From Tubulanus polymorphus (lineage: Eukaryota; Nemertea; Palaeonemertea; Tubulaniformes; Tubulanidae), in contig NC_134026.1 in the NCBI RefSeq assembly GCF_964204645.1, positions 4,776,001 to 4,840,000 on the forward strand: a DNA stretch of 64,000 nt, written 5' to 3'. Made by a program: the position numbers and the translations under genes. Each line of letters begins with the position of its first letter. Position 1 is the first letter of the stretch. The notes beneath the pieces were generated by a model, which saw nothing but the letters and a program-made list of their open reading frames with translations, ran no database searches and had not been told where the DNA came from. This document shows, one piece after another, positions 46,936-60,600 of this stretch.

Positions 46936-47060
46936 GGGGCCGGTTGCATAGTCATGGCTTAGACTTAAGACATGTCTAAGACCAACTAAGCCAATCTAAC
47001 AACTTAAGACCAGTCCTGATATTCAAGACCACTTTTGGACACGACTGTGCAACTGGCCCC
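46936..47060. mobile_element. Small MITE, 125 bp
   Basis: The ends GGGGCCGGTTGCATAGTC and GACTGTGCAACTGGCCCC are inverted repeats with two mismatches in 18. Internal CTTAGAC / GTCTAAG pairs again. A partial relative lies at 32041-32090. Superfamily is undetermined; no clear target duplication. Confidence 0.7.
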
Positions 47061-47720
47061 AGGTCTATTGAAACGGACAGAAATGAGCTGACAGTTTTTT
47101 GCTAGGTTTCCAAAAATGAGCTTAGATCATGATTTGGGCTGAAAATGAGCTTAAATCGATCGAGGTTGATACCGTCTTAGTATTCAACTGAACATATGAT
47201 ACAATCATATAACGAGGAAGCGGGAGAAATCTCTGAAAAAAGACGCTATTGAAACCACAGACAGTTGGATCTTTTGTGCTGTTGAAAAACATCTAAATCA
47301 TAGAAATAGGTCTAGTTAATGATGGTACGATAGTCGAATGGCATTCTTTGATCACCTGCGCCATGTGTAACAATGTATATATCATTTGTCGGCATAAAAT
47401 GGCTGAGGTACAGATACTGAATTACTATATTTGTCGAACTGAATGGTAATTGGTAGTTTGACAAATAACTGATACCAATCTTCGAAATGAATATCTTGAA
47501 AAAGCGACAATTTTGGTATTACGTTGGATTTGTAAATCTGCACCTTATTTCTACAGCTGTATCATTCTATGACTTCAAGTCAAAATAAAAATAATACCCA
47601 CAATGGCTGCCTGATGGCCATATTTGTTGTATTGTATGCTTAATATATGAAAAAAGATTTAATTCTAAATGAAGCAGATTTGATAATGAGATGTGTTACA
47701 GATATATAGTTGGTGGAATG
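47061..47720. other. Unassigned; partner of a diverged duplication
   Basis: GAATATCTTGAAAAAGCGAC (about 47508-47527), followed by TTGTAAAT, is a diverged copy of 47783-47817. No gene. Confidence 0.4.
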
Positions 47721-47855
47721 ATAACCCCCTGTAAAAACTTTCAAGGTCACACATTTTTCCATGTGGCCACCAGGGGGTGCTGAATACTTGAAAAAGTGAC
47801 GATTTCAGATCAACTTGTAAATGAAACATATTTCACAGGGGGAGGGGTATTTTAG
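47721..47855. repeat. Small repeat with CTCF-like motif
   Basis: ATAACCCCCTGTAAA at the left and the reverse complement of TTTCACAGGGGGAGGGGTAT at the right form diverged inverted ends. CCACCAGGGGGTGCT at 47767-47781 differs from the vertebrate CTCF consensus at one core base. GAATACTTGAAAAAGTGAC is shared with about 47508-47527. Confidence 0.4.
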
Positions 47856-50798
47856 GGCGCAAGTAGAGGTAGGTAGTTGTTACGATAATATGGAATAGTA
47901 TAGTATTTGATAGATAACCTTCGTTTCAAGCTTTATGATATAATATTTTCCACGAAGATCTACACACCACTGTAGCACTGGGTCTCGAAGGGCACTACAT
48001 CAAACGATCTGCTCAGTCGTAATTGTTCACCAGATATTCCAATTTTTCAGTCATGTGAGCTGTGGCTATAATGATGATGAGTGCATGAGTTTATTTACTT
48101 ATTACTCATAACAGATGGCAGACAATGCATTAATTATTGCTGATAGTTACAATTAGCTGCAAACCTGGATGGAGCAAACAAAAGAATGACTTGGCCCAGT
48201 TGTGACAGTGCTCAGTGTGTGTTTTGTTTTGATAATCAAATAGACTGCATGCAGGCCTGAATAGATCTATGATACAATCTTTTTACACTGGCAAATGCAT
48301 AATTACACGGAAAATGGTATAAAGAAATAATTTTGAAAGTTATGATTCTAGGTATCTGAGACTGTAATCAAGAAAAAAAGCGAATTTTAACTTTTCATTA
48401 GAAATACATTTAGTTTTTCATTGATTTTTGCATCATTACGAACTCCAGTCTATGCTTTAAACCTTGGATCGAATGAACAAATGATTGAAATAGTAGAAAA
48501 ATGCTATTTTTCACGAATCTTTCTGCAATGCCATCCACTATTCACCATTGTTATTGTTAAGATAATTACAGTCGTGCACAGTTTGCGCGCAGATCCATTT
48601 TCGCTATTTTTTTCTGTGAGTCATTCCCAAAGTTACAAAAGGTGCTCGATCTCGCTGGCCTGAGTCTCTCAGCAGAATGCCTGAATGGCTCCTTGTGCAG
48701 TGGTCATTTTTACTATTGTGGAATGTTTGCCCTATTAAGATTTGGTGTAGATGAATACAGCTGATGACTTAGATTTCAAGGCAGTCTAGAGAGCACAATA
48801 CGCCATAGCCTCATACAGAAGCCTGAGTCTTCCTTTGTTACGTTAATCGCTATGCAGGGAATAGAGGCAGCAGGCATTTGAGTGAGGAATGTGATGGAGT
48901 AGTATCGAGACTAGCTACGGCGATTTGCACTAGTAATATTGCTGAAATATTGGGATTTAACTATTACTGTTCAGTTGAAGGATTATCAGTAAGGTTACTC
49001 GTGGTAAGTTTAAGACATAGTTGACCAATAAGCCCATGATAATGAATCATTGATAGTATTTATACCAGTAATACATAGGCCTATCAATATGTAATATACA
49101 AGACTGGTTGTCACACATAAACTGGGGGTCCAAAATCTAAGGTCTATCTACCCACCTAGGATATAATGATTGAAAACGTTTGTCTTGATGATACTGGGGG
49201 TTTTATTTGGATCACCAGCTTAATGTGACGAATGCCTATGCCATGTAGTATAAGGTTATTTCTGGAGTTCTAATGAATGATGAGAAATTTACTTCGCCGT
49301 TAATTATGTGACCTTCTGGCAGTCAACCTACGAGCCGTTGATAATTCGCCATTCCACATAAGGATGTATTTACTTTATTTTGATAAAATCCCGATAAATC
49401 ATGACATTCGTGTCAAATATTTCCAAGAGATATGAATACAATCAGCCATATATCACAATCCAAGGAAATCGTGATTTTCCACATGTATTCATAGATTTTG
49501 AACTTCTTATATACCGAGCAAGAATATGTTCTCCTTACAAGACACCAGGAGCATTATTGGGTATGTTTATTAACTCTGGTGCCGTCGATTTTTTCGGCGA
49601 AAATTGTCACGTATAAATTTTCTTATCGAGCGTATTCTCGTGATGATTTAAAATATGGAGTCCGGATAAAAAGTCTAGAACTGTTTATCGCCGTCATCCG
49701 AAAACCGGGAGAAAATTGCCGTGGAAAATTGTGTAAAGTAGCGATAACTGTTTTTAACTTTCAGGTAAACTATGTAATTTTACCTGTGCGAAAGATTAGT
49801 CACACCCGATGTTTATACTTTAGTTGAATAGAGCAAATTTCAGCTGTGCTGTTGTTATATGTATTTATAGTGCTGAGAAGCCTTTGCAGTGACGACAGTG
49901 CATACACTGAACCAGTACTTGACGGCGTGTATGTACGTGTGTACGTGTGTACGTGTATGTAAGATAGTATAGCACGTTGGAGTAAACTAAATGCCGTTAG
50001 GATTTTAGGATTGACCATCTATTTATTGTATCGAAAGAGGTTAGATGTTTATCTATATTCTCATCCGGGTGGATTAATCGTTCAATGGACATTTATCAGT
50101 CATTCTGAATTATGAAATGAGGGTTTTCGCGTTTAGATGGTACCCTGATAATAGAAGGCTCAGTGAAAAATGTGTTGGTTATGATTTTAATGAGAGATGG
50201 ATTTAAGATTGCTGAGAAACGTGAGCATTTTGGCCGGCATCGATATCAGCTGAAGTGTGAATTTGTATCAGTCATAAGATGATACATGGTGGAAATATAA
50301 ATAATTGATAATTTTAAGTAAAAACGTGGTTCAATTGTGAATATGGTTTTTTCGTAAAGGGTTTTTCTGTGCGTTTCTCTCATATCATATTCTAATGGTT
50401 TGTGGGGGCTGATTGTGGTTTATGTGAAAAATCCATCAATGATTAAACCTTACGAGTTAATGGTTTTTTCATTTGATACAAGTGATATAGCTTAACCATG
50501 TCTTTTATGCCGTTATTGTTCTATTTCTGCAGATTCGTAAGAAACGCCGAGCGCTGAATTCCCCCCTATCTTCAAGTATCTAATCGTGGAAGTGGATTTT
50601 AACTCGAATTTTATCGAAAAATACGTGGCGACTACGCGGATCATAAACTGGATTAGGATTTATTTAGATTGTGACATTCCGAATAATTCATAGAGTCTGG
50701 ATTATCAAAATGTTGTTCGAATGATATACGGTGAGTTGATGTTCGTATTTTGAGAATTATTATTTTCAGGAGATTTTTGTGTAAAATGTGTAATGTAC
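47856..50798. other. Unassigned sequence
   Basis: Frames 48421-48663, 49401-49616 and 49498-49827 lack motifs. An excellent acceptor (GTTCTATTTCTGCAG, ending about 50533) opens IRKKRRALNSPLSSSI then TAA; this might be a tiny terminal exon but is unsupported. A GTGTACGT microsatellite occurs at 49926-49960. Confidence 0.3.
49926..49960. repeat. Octamer-type microsatellite (TGTACGTG)n
   Basis: Repeated GTGTACGT units. Confidence 0.75.
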
Positions 50799-50936
50799 GT
50801 ATTTCATGTATTCTATTCGCTGAAGTAATGATATGAATACTAGCGTATTTCATGTATTCTATTCGCTGAAGTAATGATATGAATACTAGCATATTTCATG
50901 TATTCTATTCGCTGAAGTAATGATATGAATACTAGC
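50799..50936 (+). repeat. Tandem repeat, 3 x 46 bp
   Basis: Three units start at 50799, 50845 and 50891 with GTATTTCATGTATTCTATTC (third: AT...) and continue GCTGAAGTAATGATATGAAT then ACTAGC. They are identical except for the first base. The 79-codon minus frame here is produced by the repeat. Confidence 0.95.
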
Positions 50937-51223
50937 GCCGTGGTCAAAATCATCGATACGATAAAATCCTGCTATTATAGAAATTCGTTCGGAAATAATT
51001 AGTCAGATTTGAAGGAATTTACGCCAAGATCAAGATCCAGTCCTATATATGTTGACTCCAGGAATCGAAGATCGGAAATGTAATTTAACTTTTGTAAGTT
51101 TCAAGAACGTCGGAACTGGATCTAGATCACGAAACAATTTCGCAGAATGGTTTCAGAAATGTGCAAAGGAGTTACAAATATGTGTAATTAAGATCAGAAT
51201 ATAATTTCATCATCGCCATCACC

Positions 51224-51226
<3 letters not shown>
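50937..51226. other. Unassigned
   Basis: Nothing recognised. Confidence 0.4.

Positions 51227-51258
<32 letters not shown>
51227..51258. repeat. (TA)n microsatellite
   Basis: Pure TA run of about 32 bp. Confidence 0.95.
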
Positions 51259-51261
<3 letters not shown>

Positions 51262-53342
51262 GCTAGCAGTGATAATTAACAATTAGACTTTTTTGCGATG
51301 TTGTCTGGAAGCTGTATGTACTAACATGTAATTACCCTCGATTCGAAACTAATTAGAATAATTGGGCGCCCGGGTTAAGAACGAACTTCTATTGTTCTAC
51401 TGTTCAATCAGAACGTGATTGCCGCATTTTTTTTAACGGACCAATTCGTCGAGAGTTAAATGAGCTTTCGCTCAATTGTGCTGATCTAAATTATCATTTG
51501 GCGCGTATTTACCGAGAAAAAAAAGTTTTGGTTTCTGGTAGGAAATCATCGCTGACTTATCTATCAACGTCTAAAAAATTCCTTCAGCTGATTCTCAATT
51601 AGACTGACTGATTACCTACTTAGTTCTGGATGGACTGTGTGGATTTAATTCAGATGAAATAGGATTAGAAACTAACACTTAATTAAAGAAGATTCTGTAG
51701 AGGAGCCATGTAAACTGGGTGTGAAGAATGAATATGAGACAGACGCAGGAGCTTTCACTACTAACATTAGTAAAGGATGATGTTCGTGTGTCAAATAAGA
51801 TAATTAACCTATATATTACTGCTCATCTAAGAAGCTTCTGTAGACTTCTATGTACAAAGACCTTTGCATCGGGAATTGTCTTACAGTCTATCCATAGTAC
51901 ACAAGCTCTAGTAGCTGTGTGATATTGTTGAGGCTACGAGCATGAGCATCGTTGAGATCTTGTAGGCTGAGGGCTGTTTTAAATATTATCGATGAAATAT
52001 AATACATTCGAACAGATGGTTTTACTATATTAAACATGACTGAATAAAATATATGTCAAACAGATTTTAGTTCGATCAGATCGCGACTACATAATCTGCG
52101 TATGTAAAGCTGGATATAGGATTAGCTTATTTTTGGTAGCAAGCTGGCACCAGAAAGAAACTCATTATAAACTGAATGAGCGGCTGACATTTCAGGTTTT
52201 CTGATCGAAGAAATGCTAGTTATCAAATTTACTGTAACAATTGATTTATATATTTGATTTCAAATTAAGTCAAGGCAATGAAAAAACATATCAGTTTTAA
52301 AGTCAACTTGAGCTGAATCATATTTCTCAAGTACAACCTACGCTTAACTTTATGGTTTCGATAATTATGATTGATGATTTCGGTCAGCTGATCGTTTCTA
52401 GAAAGGTGACATAACTTTGACTCGTTGCCAATCTTGCGTTGAATACCTCAGGTGAAAAAACCATGAAGTATTTTATGCCTAAACCGGTTGACTGAATACG
52501 GATGACTAATAAAAAAAGACAAGTCATAATTCCAACATCTAGCGTAGCATGTTGAGATATTTCCCGATTGATTGTAATCTTTCTCATTAAAAGAAGATCT
52601 ATTATCATCAGTCTTCGAATTAGGGCCGTCTTTTATAAATTGTTTTTGCATAGCCAGCTTTTAGTAATTCAATAATTTTCATCGCTCGACAAAACATCTA
52701 CGACGTCTTGATGGTCGTACATACCTCAAAATGGGGATTGACCCTGATATTTATTCGATTGGTAGATTTCATTTGATTTTCATGAATCCAATATCTTATT
52801 TCGAATTATGTTTCTTTGCATAAAATGTTTTTTGTCGCCAGCTGGTCTCGTGCTTAAATATTGGGTCGAGTAGTTATGAACATTGACGTAGATAAAAGGT
52901 TTATAACTTCAGCAAATACATCTTACACGCGCACCGGTGTGGCCTGTACAAAAAGAGAGTTAAGATTTTATCCAAACAATTGATTGGCACAGAGGAGGCT
53001 TTTTTAAAGGATTTTCAATCATGATGTAATGTAGTGTTCGTAGATCAAAATCAGACTAGAAAGAATTCAGGAAATCTTGAAGATACAAGATAAACGGTAG
53101 AATGCATTATGAATCGTTCTTATTCGATAAATTTTCTCAGGTTTTGTGCATATATTATTTCATTACTAAAACAGCAAAAATTCATAAAGATTCTAAATTT
53201 TTGCTAACAGTCATTGTCAGAAAAAAGTGTGGCATTCATTCACGTCAAAAGATAACCATTTGCCAGTATAACAGATTTCTCTGTTTGATCGGTTAATCTA
53301 TTAACTAAGTTGAACCTCATCATTTACGAAGATTCCTAATTC
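51259..53342. other. Unassigned sequence
   Basis: Frames of 60-74 codons (51728-51922, 52384-52651, 53102-53296) lack motifs. No repeat copies recognised. Confidence 0.35.
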
Positions 53343-53555
53343 ATGCGTTTATTGAAAGGTGGCGCTAACGAGTCAACGTCTCTTTGACTCGCGTGTTGTT
53401 GGTACAGTCATCGCGCCGATAGATGGCTGCTACGTTAGCTAGAGTATGGGAGATCGGCAATTCAATGCTTTATTCAAAGGTGGTGCTGATAGTCGGTATC
53501 CAATCAGTTCCTTGATGCTTCAGTCATTACAGATAGAAGATGGCTGGCTGTTCGG
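53343..53555 (+). repeat. Diverged tandem duplication, ~120 bp unit
   Basis: ATGCGTTTATTGAAAGGTGG then CGCTAACG ... GATAGATGGCTGCT is followed about 121 bp later by AATGCTTTATTCAAAGGTGG then TGCTGATAG ... GAAGATGGCTGGCT. Further ATAGATGGCGGA at about 53704 may be a third fragment. Confidence 0.55.
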
Positions 53556-54540
53556 ATAGTGATCAGTAATGATAATTCACCCATCCTCTACCTTTATTCA
53601 AACCGATACACATAGATCATGAATATTAATTTTGTCTTTACATCGCTGAATCGATGCCCAATTCTTTCCACGCATTATAATATTAGTTCCGACAGTTGTT
53701 CATAGATGGCGGATTGGATTTGAAAAATCGCCGAGATGCGAAGAATAACTCTTCTGGTTCCTCCGGCCAATAATGGCTAAAGACAATATCTATTACCGGT
53801 ACAGCCATCCAGTCTACTTTATCAGAGATCAAAAGTGCTTTTAACTATAAGTAGTTTTCATCGACCGTTTCGGGATTAACGAAGGCCACATTATTTGGCT
53901 AACGTCATGGCGTATTATAGCAGTTAGCTTTAAGCCCTCGTCAAAGTTCGAATGTCTTGAGGACTTCCGGTGTCCGTAGGCTGCGCAAGGCGGCGTCCCT
54001 GGTAATGACAAAATCAGCGTTGATGTACGTATTGAATGTGTTCGTTTCTTACGTCTAGAATATCAGCGTAAATCATCTATAAATGAGATGTCGGCTTGAG
54101 CGTATGGGATATGACGTCCTTGGACTTAACGTTATCGACCCGAAATAGATTTCTGCGTCGCCGAATTACATGAATCAATCATTTTGTGAATTTCGGCCAA
54201 TCTTGTTATCACCGGCTTACATGAAAAATGTTTGGGTTACACATTATTCGATATTCAAATTATGTCCGATACCTCCAGGGACCGCACTTCGCTCGCTACT
54301 AATACAGAGCTGCCCTGAAAATGCCTCGCTGTCCCTGGTGGTGGTATTATGATGCTATTGAAAAAATCTATTGCTGTCCCTGAAACAATATTCTACTGTC
54401 CCTCTCAAAAATGTTCTAATTCTACATGTTTCCATATATATGGTCCTTGAAAATTTGCTATTTTGGCCCTGATGTGGTAAATATAGGTTGACAAATCTGT
54501 TGATAGATTTTTTCCTCAGGACTTTCGTAAGATTTCCTAA
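53556..54540. other. Unassigned sequence
   Basis: CTGTCCCTG occurs several times at 54330-54410, recalling the AACTGTCCCTG start of the MITE at 11421, but a full copy is not present. No gene. Confidence 0.35.
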
Positions 54541-54647
54541 GATCTGAAAATTTAACCTAGATTAAGATTATGAAATAAACCCATTATTGTGTGGAAGAGA
54601 TTCTTTTTAGAAAACTGTATTTTCCTTTCGCGTACGTCTTTTATCGA
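54541..54647 (+). repeat. Direct repeat, copy 1 (107 bp)
   Basis: Starts GATCTGAAAATTTAACCTAG and ends CGTACGTCTTTTAT. It matches 55491-55597 at exactly 950 bp offset with four mismatches and no gaps. Confidence 0.95.
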
Positions 54648-55177
54648 CGTTTAAATCGAGAATGTTACAACAAAATTGAATAATTGGAGAAACTATAGCG
54701 TTTCGTGGCGGCAAAAAATCGTTGAAGTAAAAAAAATGACAAGTTAACATTAGCGCACCTGCCGTAGTAATGGGTATTAATTGATTTGTAATCGTGAGGC
54801 CTTTGAAGAAAGTGAATTCCTTAGAAATCTCGTTACAAAGGATATTAATCCCTCTATTCCTACTAAGTGGCACTCAAAGGCATTATCATTGCGGTTGGGG
54901 TTCTTCTTTCCGATATTACAGGAGGGGCAGAAAAACTGGGCGATCATTAATGCTAGCTTATGTGGGGCTACGATGGATACCGTTGCTACTGAGAGGAAAC
55001 GCGAGGGATCGCAGCCCAGCTTATATCGGTCGTGCTTGATTTCCAGCATCTAGCAGGATATGATCTACCACCAGTTGCTTCCCTGCTTAGATCTGGCTAC
55101 CACGATCACTGACAATGGTCATGTGACCAATCAAAAAATCAAGCTCATAGCTACATCGAACAAAGGAGACCGCTGAA
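54648..55177. other. Spacer between direct repeats
   Basis: 54777-55053 is open on both strands (90 codons each way) with no recognised motif. Confidence 0.35.
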
Positions 55178-55346
55178 CACACAAGCGTTTTTGGCCTGGG
55201 CCAAATTTGATCCGACCAAAAGGTTGGGCCAGGCCCGACCCAAATTTTAGCACAGGACACGTGTGAAAGCGCTCTCTAATTAAGCACGTGCCACATTTGA
55301 GTCGGGCCTGATCCATGCCAATTTGGTCCATGTGATCGCGGCTTTA
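55178..55346 (-). mobile_element. MITE family G, copy 2 (inverted)
   Basis: The reverse complement reads GACCAAATTGGCATGGATCA, GGCCCGACTC and TTAATTAGAGAGCG, matching 42136-42419 and 60347-60600. The high-coordinate end TGTGATCGCGGCT is the terminal repeat. It lies between the two 107-bp direct repeats. Confidence 0.6.
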
Positions 55347-55490
55347 TGCAATTCAATAAGCGTTTAGTTTGAATTTGAAAATCAAGTAACTATTAAGAAT
55401 ACATTGGCAGCCTTTAGGATTTGAACCTGATGATTCTTGATTTATACAGGAACAACAGAATGGAATGCAAATAGCTTTGATGGCTTGAAC

Positions 55491-55597
55491 GATCTGAAAA
55501 TTTAACCTAGATTAAGATAATGAAATAAACCCATGATTGTGTGGAAGAGATTCTTTTTAGAAAACTATATTTTCCTTTCGCGTACGTCTTTTATTGA
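55491..55597 (+). repeat. Direct repeat, copy 2 (107 bp)
   Basis: Second copy of 54541-54647; four substitutions. Confidence 0.95.
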
Positions 55598-57723
<2,126 letters not shown>

Positions 57724-58017
57724 ATGGATGCGCGGCAAGTAGACCATCATCATCATCACCGGGGAAGAAGAGCGACTGCACAGTTTGCCAAACTTCTGCC
57801 CAGACTTACTTCTTCTGTATTAGAATCCGGCGGTATCGATTTTTTACGGATCAAACCAATCAACGACTCGAGACCTCTCGAGGAAAACATCAGTCAATTA
57901 GGGTCTTATACATTCCGAGAACGGATGAGATCAGTTTTGGTCGAATCGGCCCACTCCTCGCCTCTCGTAAAGCTTTCGAACGCGACTTCTTACGGAGCTG
58001 ATGAAAACGAACGTTGA
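57724..58017 (+). CDS. Candidate coding exon, 97 codons, unknown
   Basis: ATG directly follows an in-frame TAA and the frame runs to TGA at 58015-58017. It begins MDARQVDHHHHHRGRR (the histidines come from a CAT repeat), then TAQFAKLLPRLTSSV, GIDFLRIKPINDSRPLEENI and SYTFRERMRSVLVESAHS. Codon use shows a strong purine-any-pyrimidine bias. The tract CTTCTGCCCAGACTTACTTC followed by TTCTGTATTAG (ending about 57829) is an excellent acceptor, so the real exon may begin at ESGGIDF. A second + frame (57705-58001) overlaps and looks less protein-like. No family recognised. It lies 150 bp upstream of another coding-like + frame. Confidence 0.35.
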   Translation: MDARQVDHHHHHRGRRATAQFAKLLPRLTSSVLESGGIDFLRIKPINDSRPLEENISQLGSYTFRERMRSVLVESAHSSPLVKLSNATSYGADENER

Positions 58018-58169
58018 TGTTTTTGCATCGTGCAAAATCTATGCCACGTCGAACTGAATTTTAAATGAAATTTGCATGCCCCGTTTGAAAATCTATATTT
58101 TCAATCCATTTTTAGATCATCAAAGTTATCTTTGGAATTCTTTTCAAGCCGTTTTGATTATCGGATAAT
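58018..58169. other. Short spacer
   Basis: Nothing recognised. Confidence 0.4.
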
Positions 58170-58583
58170 TTGAGCGTGGATAATTCGGTATTTGTCTTTT
58201 TTTATTTTCGCATCATTCTATTTGAATTTAATCGGCCGTACGCATCGAGTAAATTCCAAGAAACCTGTTCGGCAACTTTCGAACGAAATAAGTATGCCGT
58301 CATATATGGCAAAATGCGTGGGAATACAGTTTGCATTGGCTTGTTCAAATTTCTGGTGTCCCGTTGCGGGCGGTACTTTTATGATTTGGGTGCAAAAAAT
58401 GCGGACTTCAGTACTAGTAACGTGAAATTAGTCTCGTATTCAGAAGCTTTTGTCTTCGAATTGTCCGACTTTTATACAGACTACGACGAATACCATGTTC
58501 TCGCCCGGTTCGACAAAGCTGTCTTTTTGTTTGGTTGTCGTTTAGCGTATTCGCTATATAGGTCTAGTGCCCGGGTCTCCTAA
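58170..58583 (+). CDS. Candidate coding block, unknown
   Basis: An open + frame of 137 codons ends at TAA 58581-58583. The 5' limit is TTG; the first in-frame ATG is 58314 (MRGNTVCIGLFKF), which would give 89 residues. The second half has strong purine-any-pyrimidine codon bias and reads NADFSTSNVKLVSYSEAFVF and ELSDFYTDYDEYHVLARFDK. The first third (FVFFYFRIILFEF) looks like T-rich non-coding sequence, perhaps an acceptor tract. No domain is recognised. It could be an exon of the same gene as 57724-58017, though no phase-consistent junction was found. Confidence 0.3.
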   Translation: MSVDNSVFVFFYFRIILFEFNRPYASSKFQETCSATFERNKYAVIYGKMRGNTVCIGLFKFLVSRCGRYFYDLGAKNADFSTSNVKLVSYSEAFVFELSDFYTDYDEYHVLARFDKAVFLFGCRLAYSLYRSSARVS

Positions 58584-60346
58584 GTAAAGTTTACTATGGC
58601 TTCTAAACTTTCCCACAAATAATAGACTCGTAAATAAAAGTCTCGTGCTATCGTGCGAAAAGCGGGCCGCTCGCAAAACTACGTCTGAAAAATTGGGAAA
58701 TTTTAGTATGAATTTGATTATAGGATTCTTTAAAAGCTCTTAGAGATAATTATAAGGTAAGAAATCTCATAGTCTATTATTGAATTCAGACATTTCATGC
58801 ACATCATCAGTGTTTTCCATATGCTGGGATTTTAAATGGGCTGCATTCATTGTTGAGTTATGGCATTGTGGCTGTTGAAGTAGCAAGGCTTTCGATCCCC
58901 CTAAATCAAAAATACAGAAAATTTTAGCTTAATTTTGGTTCAATCTTCTATTTTCACATTAGGGCAATGTGCCCTTTCATTCTCGCATCTACCCCTCTGA
59001 AATCAGCCACCCTTTACACCAAAATTAAGCTTACATTCATTTTTAGATTTATAAGCTTATATATTCGAAGATTGGATTGAAATCATCATCTAATACTAAG
59101 CATCGAACACGGATATTAGTCAGAAATTAGAAATTCAGCATCATGGGGTATGATGTGTGCGGTTCATCAAATTTTCATTTGGATACACAACACTGCGTCG
59201 ACGCATATCATTAATATGATATACGTACTAAAACACACTAGATTCGCGAATATATCAATTATTTCGCGTTAAAGATGACGCGAAACGAATGGTCGTCTTA
59301 ATCTCGAGGAGATTCCCGCAGCGCGAGGGACACGAACAAATTTATCATCATTTATTCATCGAGGTTTTCCATAAAAGTCGATGTGCACGGCTGACAAATG
59401 GCTATGTTTCGAACTCAAGCAAAATTCAGCAGTGACTTACGAAAACAAGAAAACTAGAATGTCCAATGCCTACTATTTTATTCTCAGTGTATTTAGTCGG
59501 TTATTTAGTTCTTCTATTTGAGAAACATCAACGTTACTGAGCGCTCAGTGTTGGTGATAGATCTGCCATTCAGTCTTCGTTGGTTCTGTCATCAGTTGTG
59601 CTAAATGAGCATATCAACAGTTTCTTGAAAAGACCGTTTTGCTTCGTTGGTCTTTGTCTAGTCGAGTTGATCATAAATTGGAAGTACATGTCCAATAATT
59701 CCGATACAAAAGATTTGCTAATTTAGAGCTAATCTTTTACTATTTTACTATGTTACTACGATCTGCAGGAATCATTACGGCATTGAAGAGGAAGAGAACA
59801 AATGTACCGCAGATTGTAATTGCATAAAAATCAGTTTCAATTGATGTAAATGTGCTATGAGGCACTTCACCTACCTTCCATATGTCGCAAATAGAAAGTA
59901 GGATACCTGACCTGTATCCTTCTGATTCTAATGAATAATGTAAGGAAGCTGTACCAAATTTATTTCATATGATCCTGATTATCCTTGAGTTCAAGGAATA
60001 CATCTCATTTACAGCCATTGAATTGGGAATAGATTTAAAAAGTGTCCTTAAAAATTCTATCAAGTTATGGTATTTTAAAATGCTTCAATATGAATTGCGT
60101 TGTTTCGCCATATTCTGGAATACCTCTCGAGTGGCGCTTTATCAGACGAAGTTTTCTAACATTTGAGATGCTCTTTGTCGGCTTAGAACATCATCATCAA
60201 CATGTAAATGAGTTTGTAATGCTGCTCCTATTACCTGAGAACATTATTGACAAGTAGGAATTCTTTTGGGTATTTTGCCGAGTTGGCAGCGGTGTGAGTG
60301 CATACCCAACTATCATTTTTGAATTGATGGGGGGCGTATTTGACTG
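58584..60346. other. Unassigned sequence
   Basis: A donor-like TTATAAG/GTAAGA occurs at about 58759. Frames 59969-60166 and 60042-60257 lack motifs. No repeat copies seen. Confidence 0.35.
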
Positions 60347-60600
60347 CAGCCACGATCACACTGAAACGAGTGGCCCGGGCCAGGGCCAAATTGGCACGGA
60401 TCAGGCCTGTTTCATATTTAGCCTGTACCTAATTAGAGTGCGTACACACGAAAACCACTCACTAGATGCTAAACAATGCTTAAACAAAGAGAAGTGATTC
60501 ATTTCCGGAACCAGTTGCAATTCACAAGTCACAATAATTGGACCCACACTAAAATTTGGCTCAGTCGTGGTCCGATGTTTTTGGTACGGCTTATTGCAAT
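60347..60600 (+). mobile_element. MITE family G, copy 3
   Basis: Starts GCAGCCACGATCACAC, the family's terminal repeat. It contains GGGCCAAATTGGCACGGATC, CCTAATTAGAGTGCG, TCATTTCCGGAACCAGTTGC and GTCCGATGTTTTTGGT, all in the same order as 42136-42419. The 3' terminal repeat is not present. Confidence 0.6.

Noticed and set aside
57784-57900. Faint resemblance of QFAKLLPRLTSSV...IDFLRI to nuclear-receptor ligand-binding helices
   Set aside because: Spacing is about four residues too short, key positions do not line up, and no DNA-binding domain or other helices are present.
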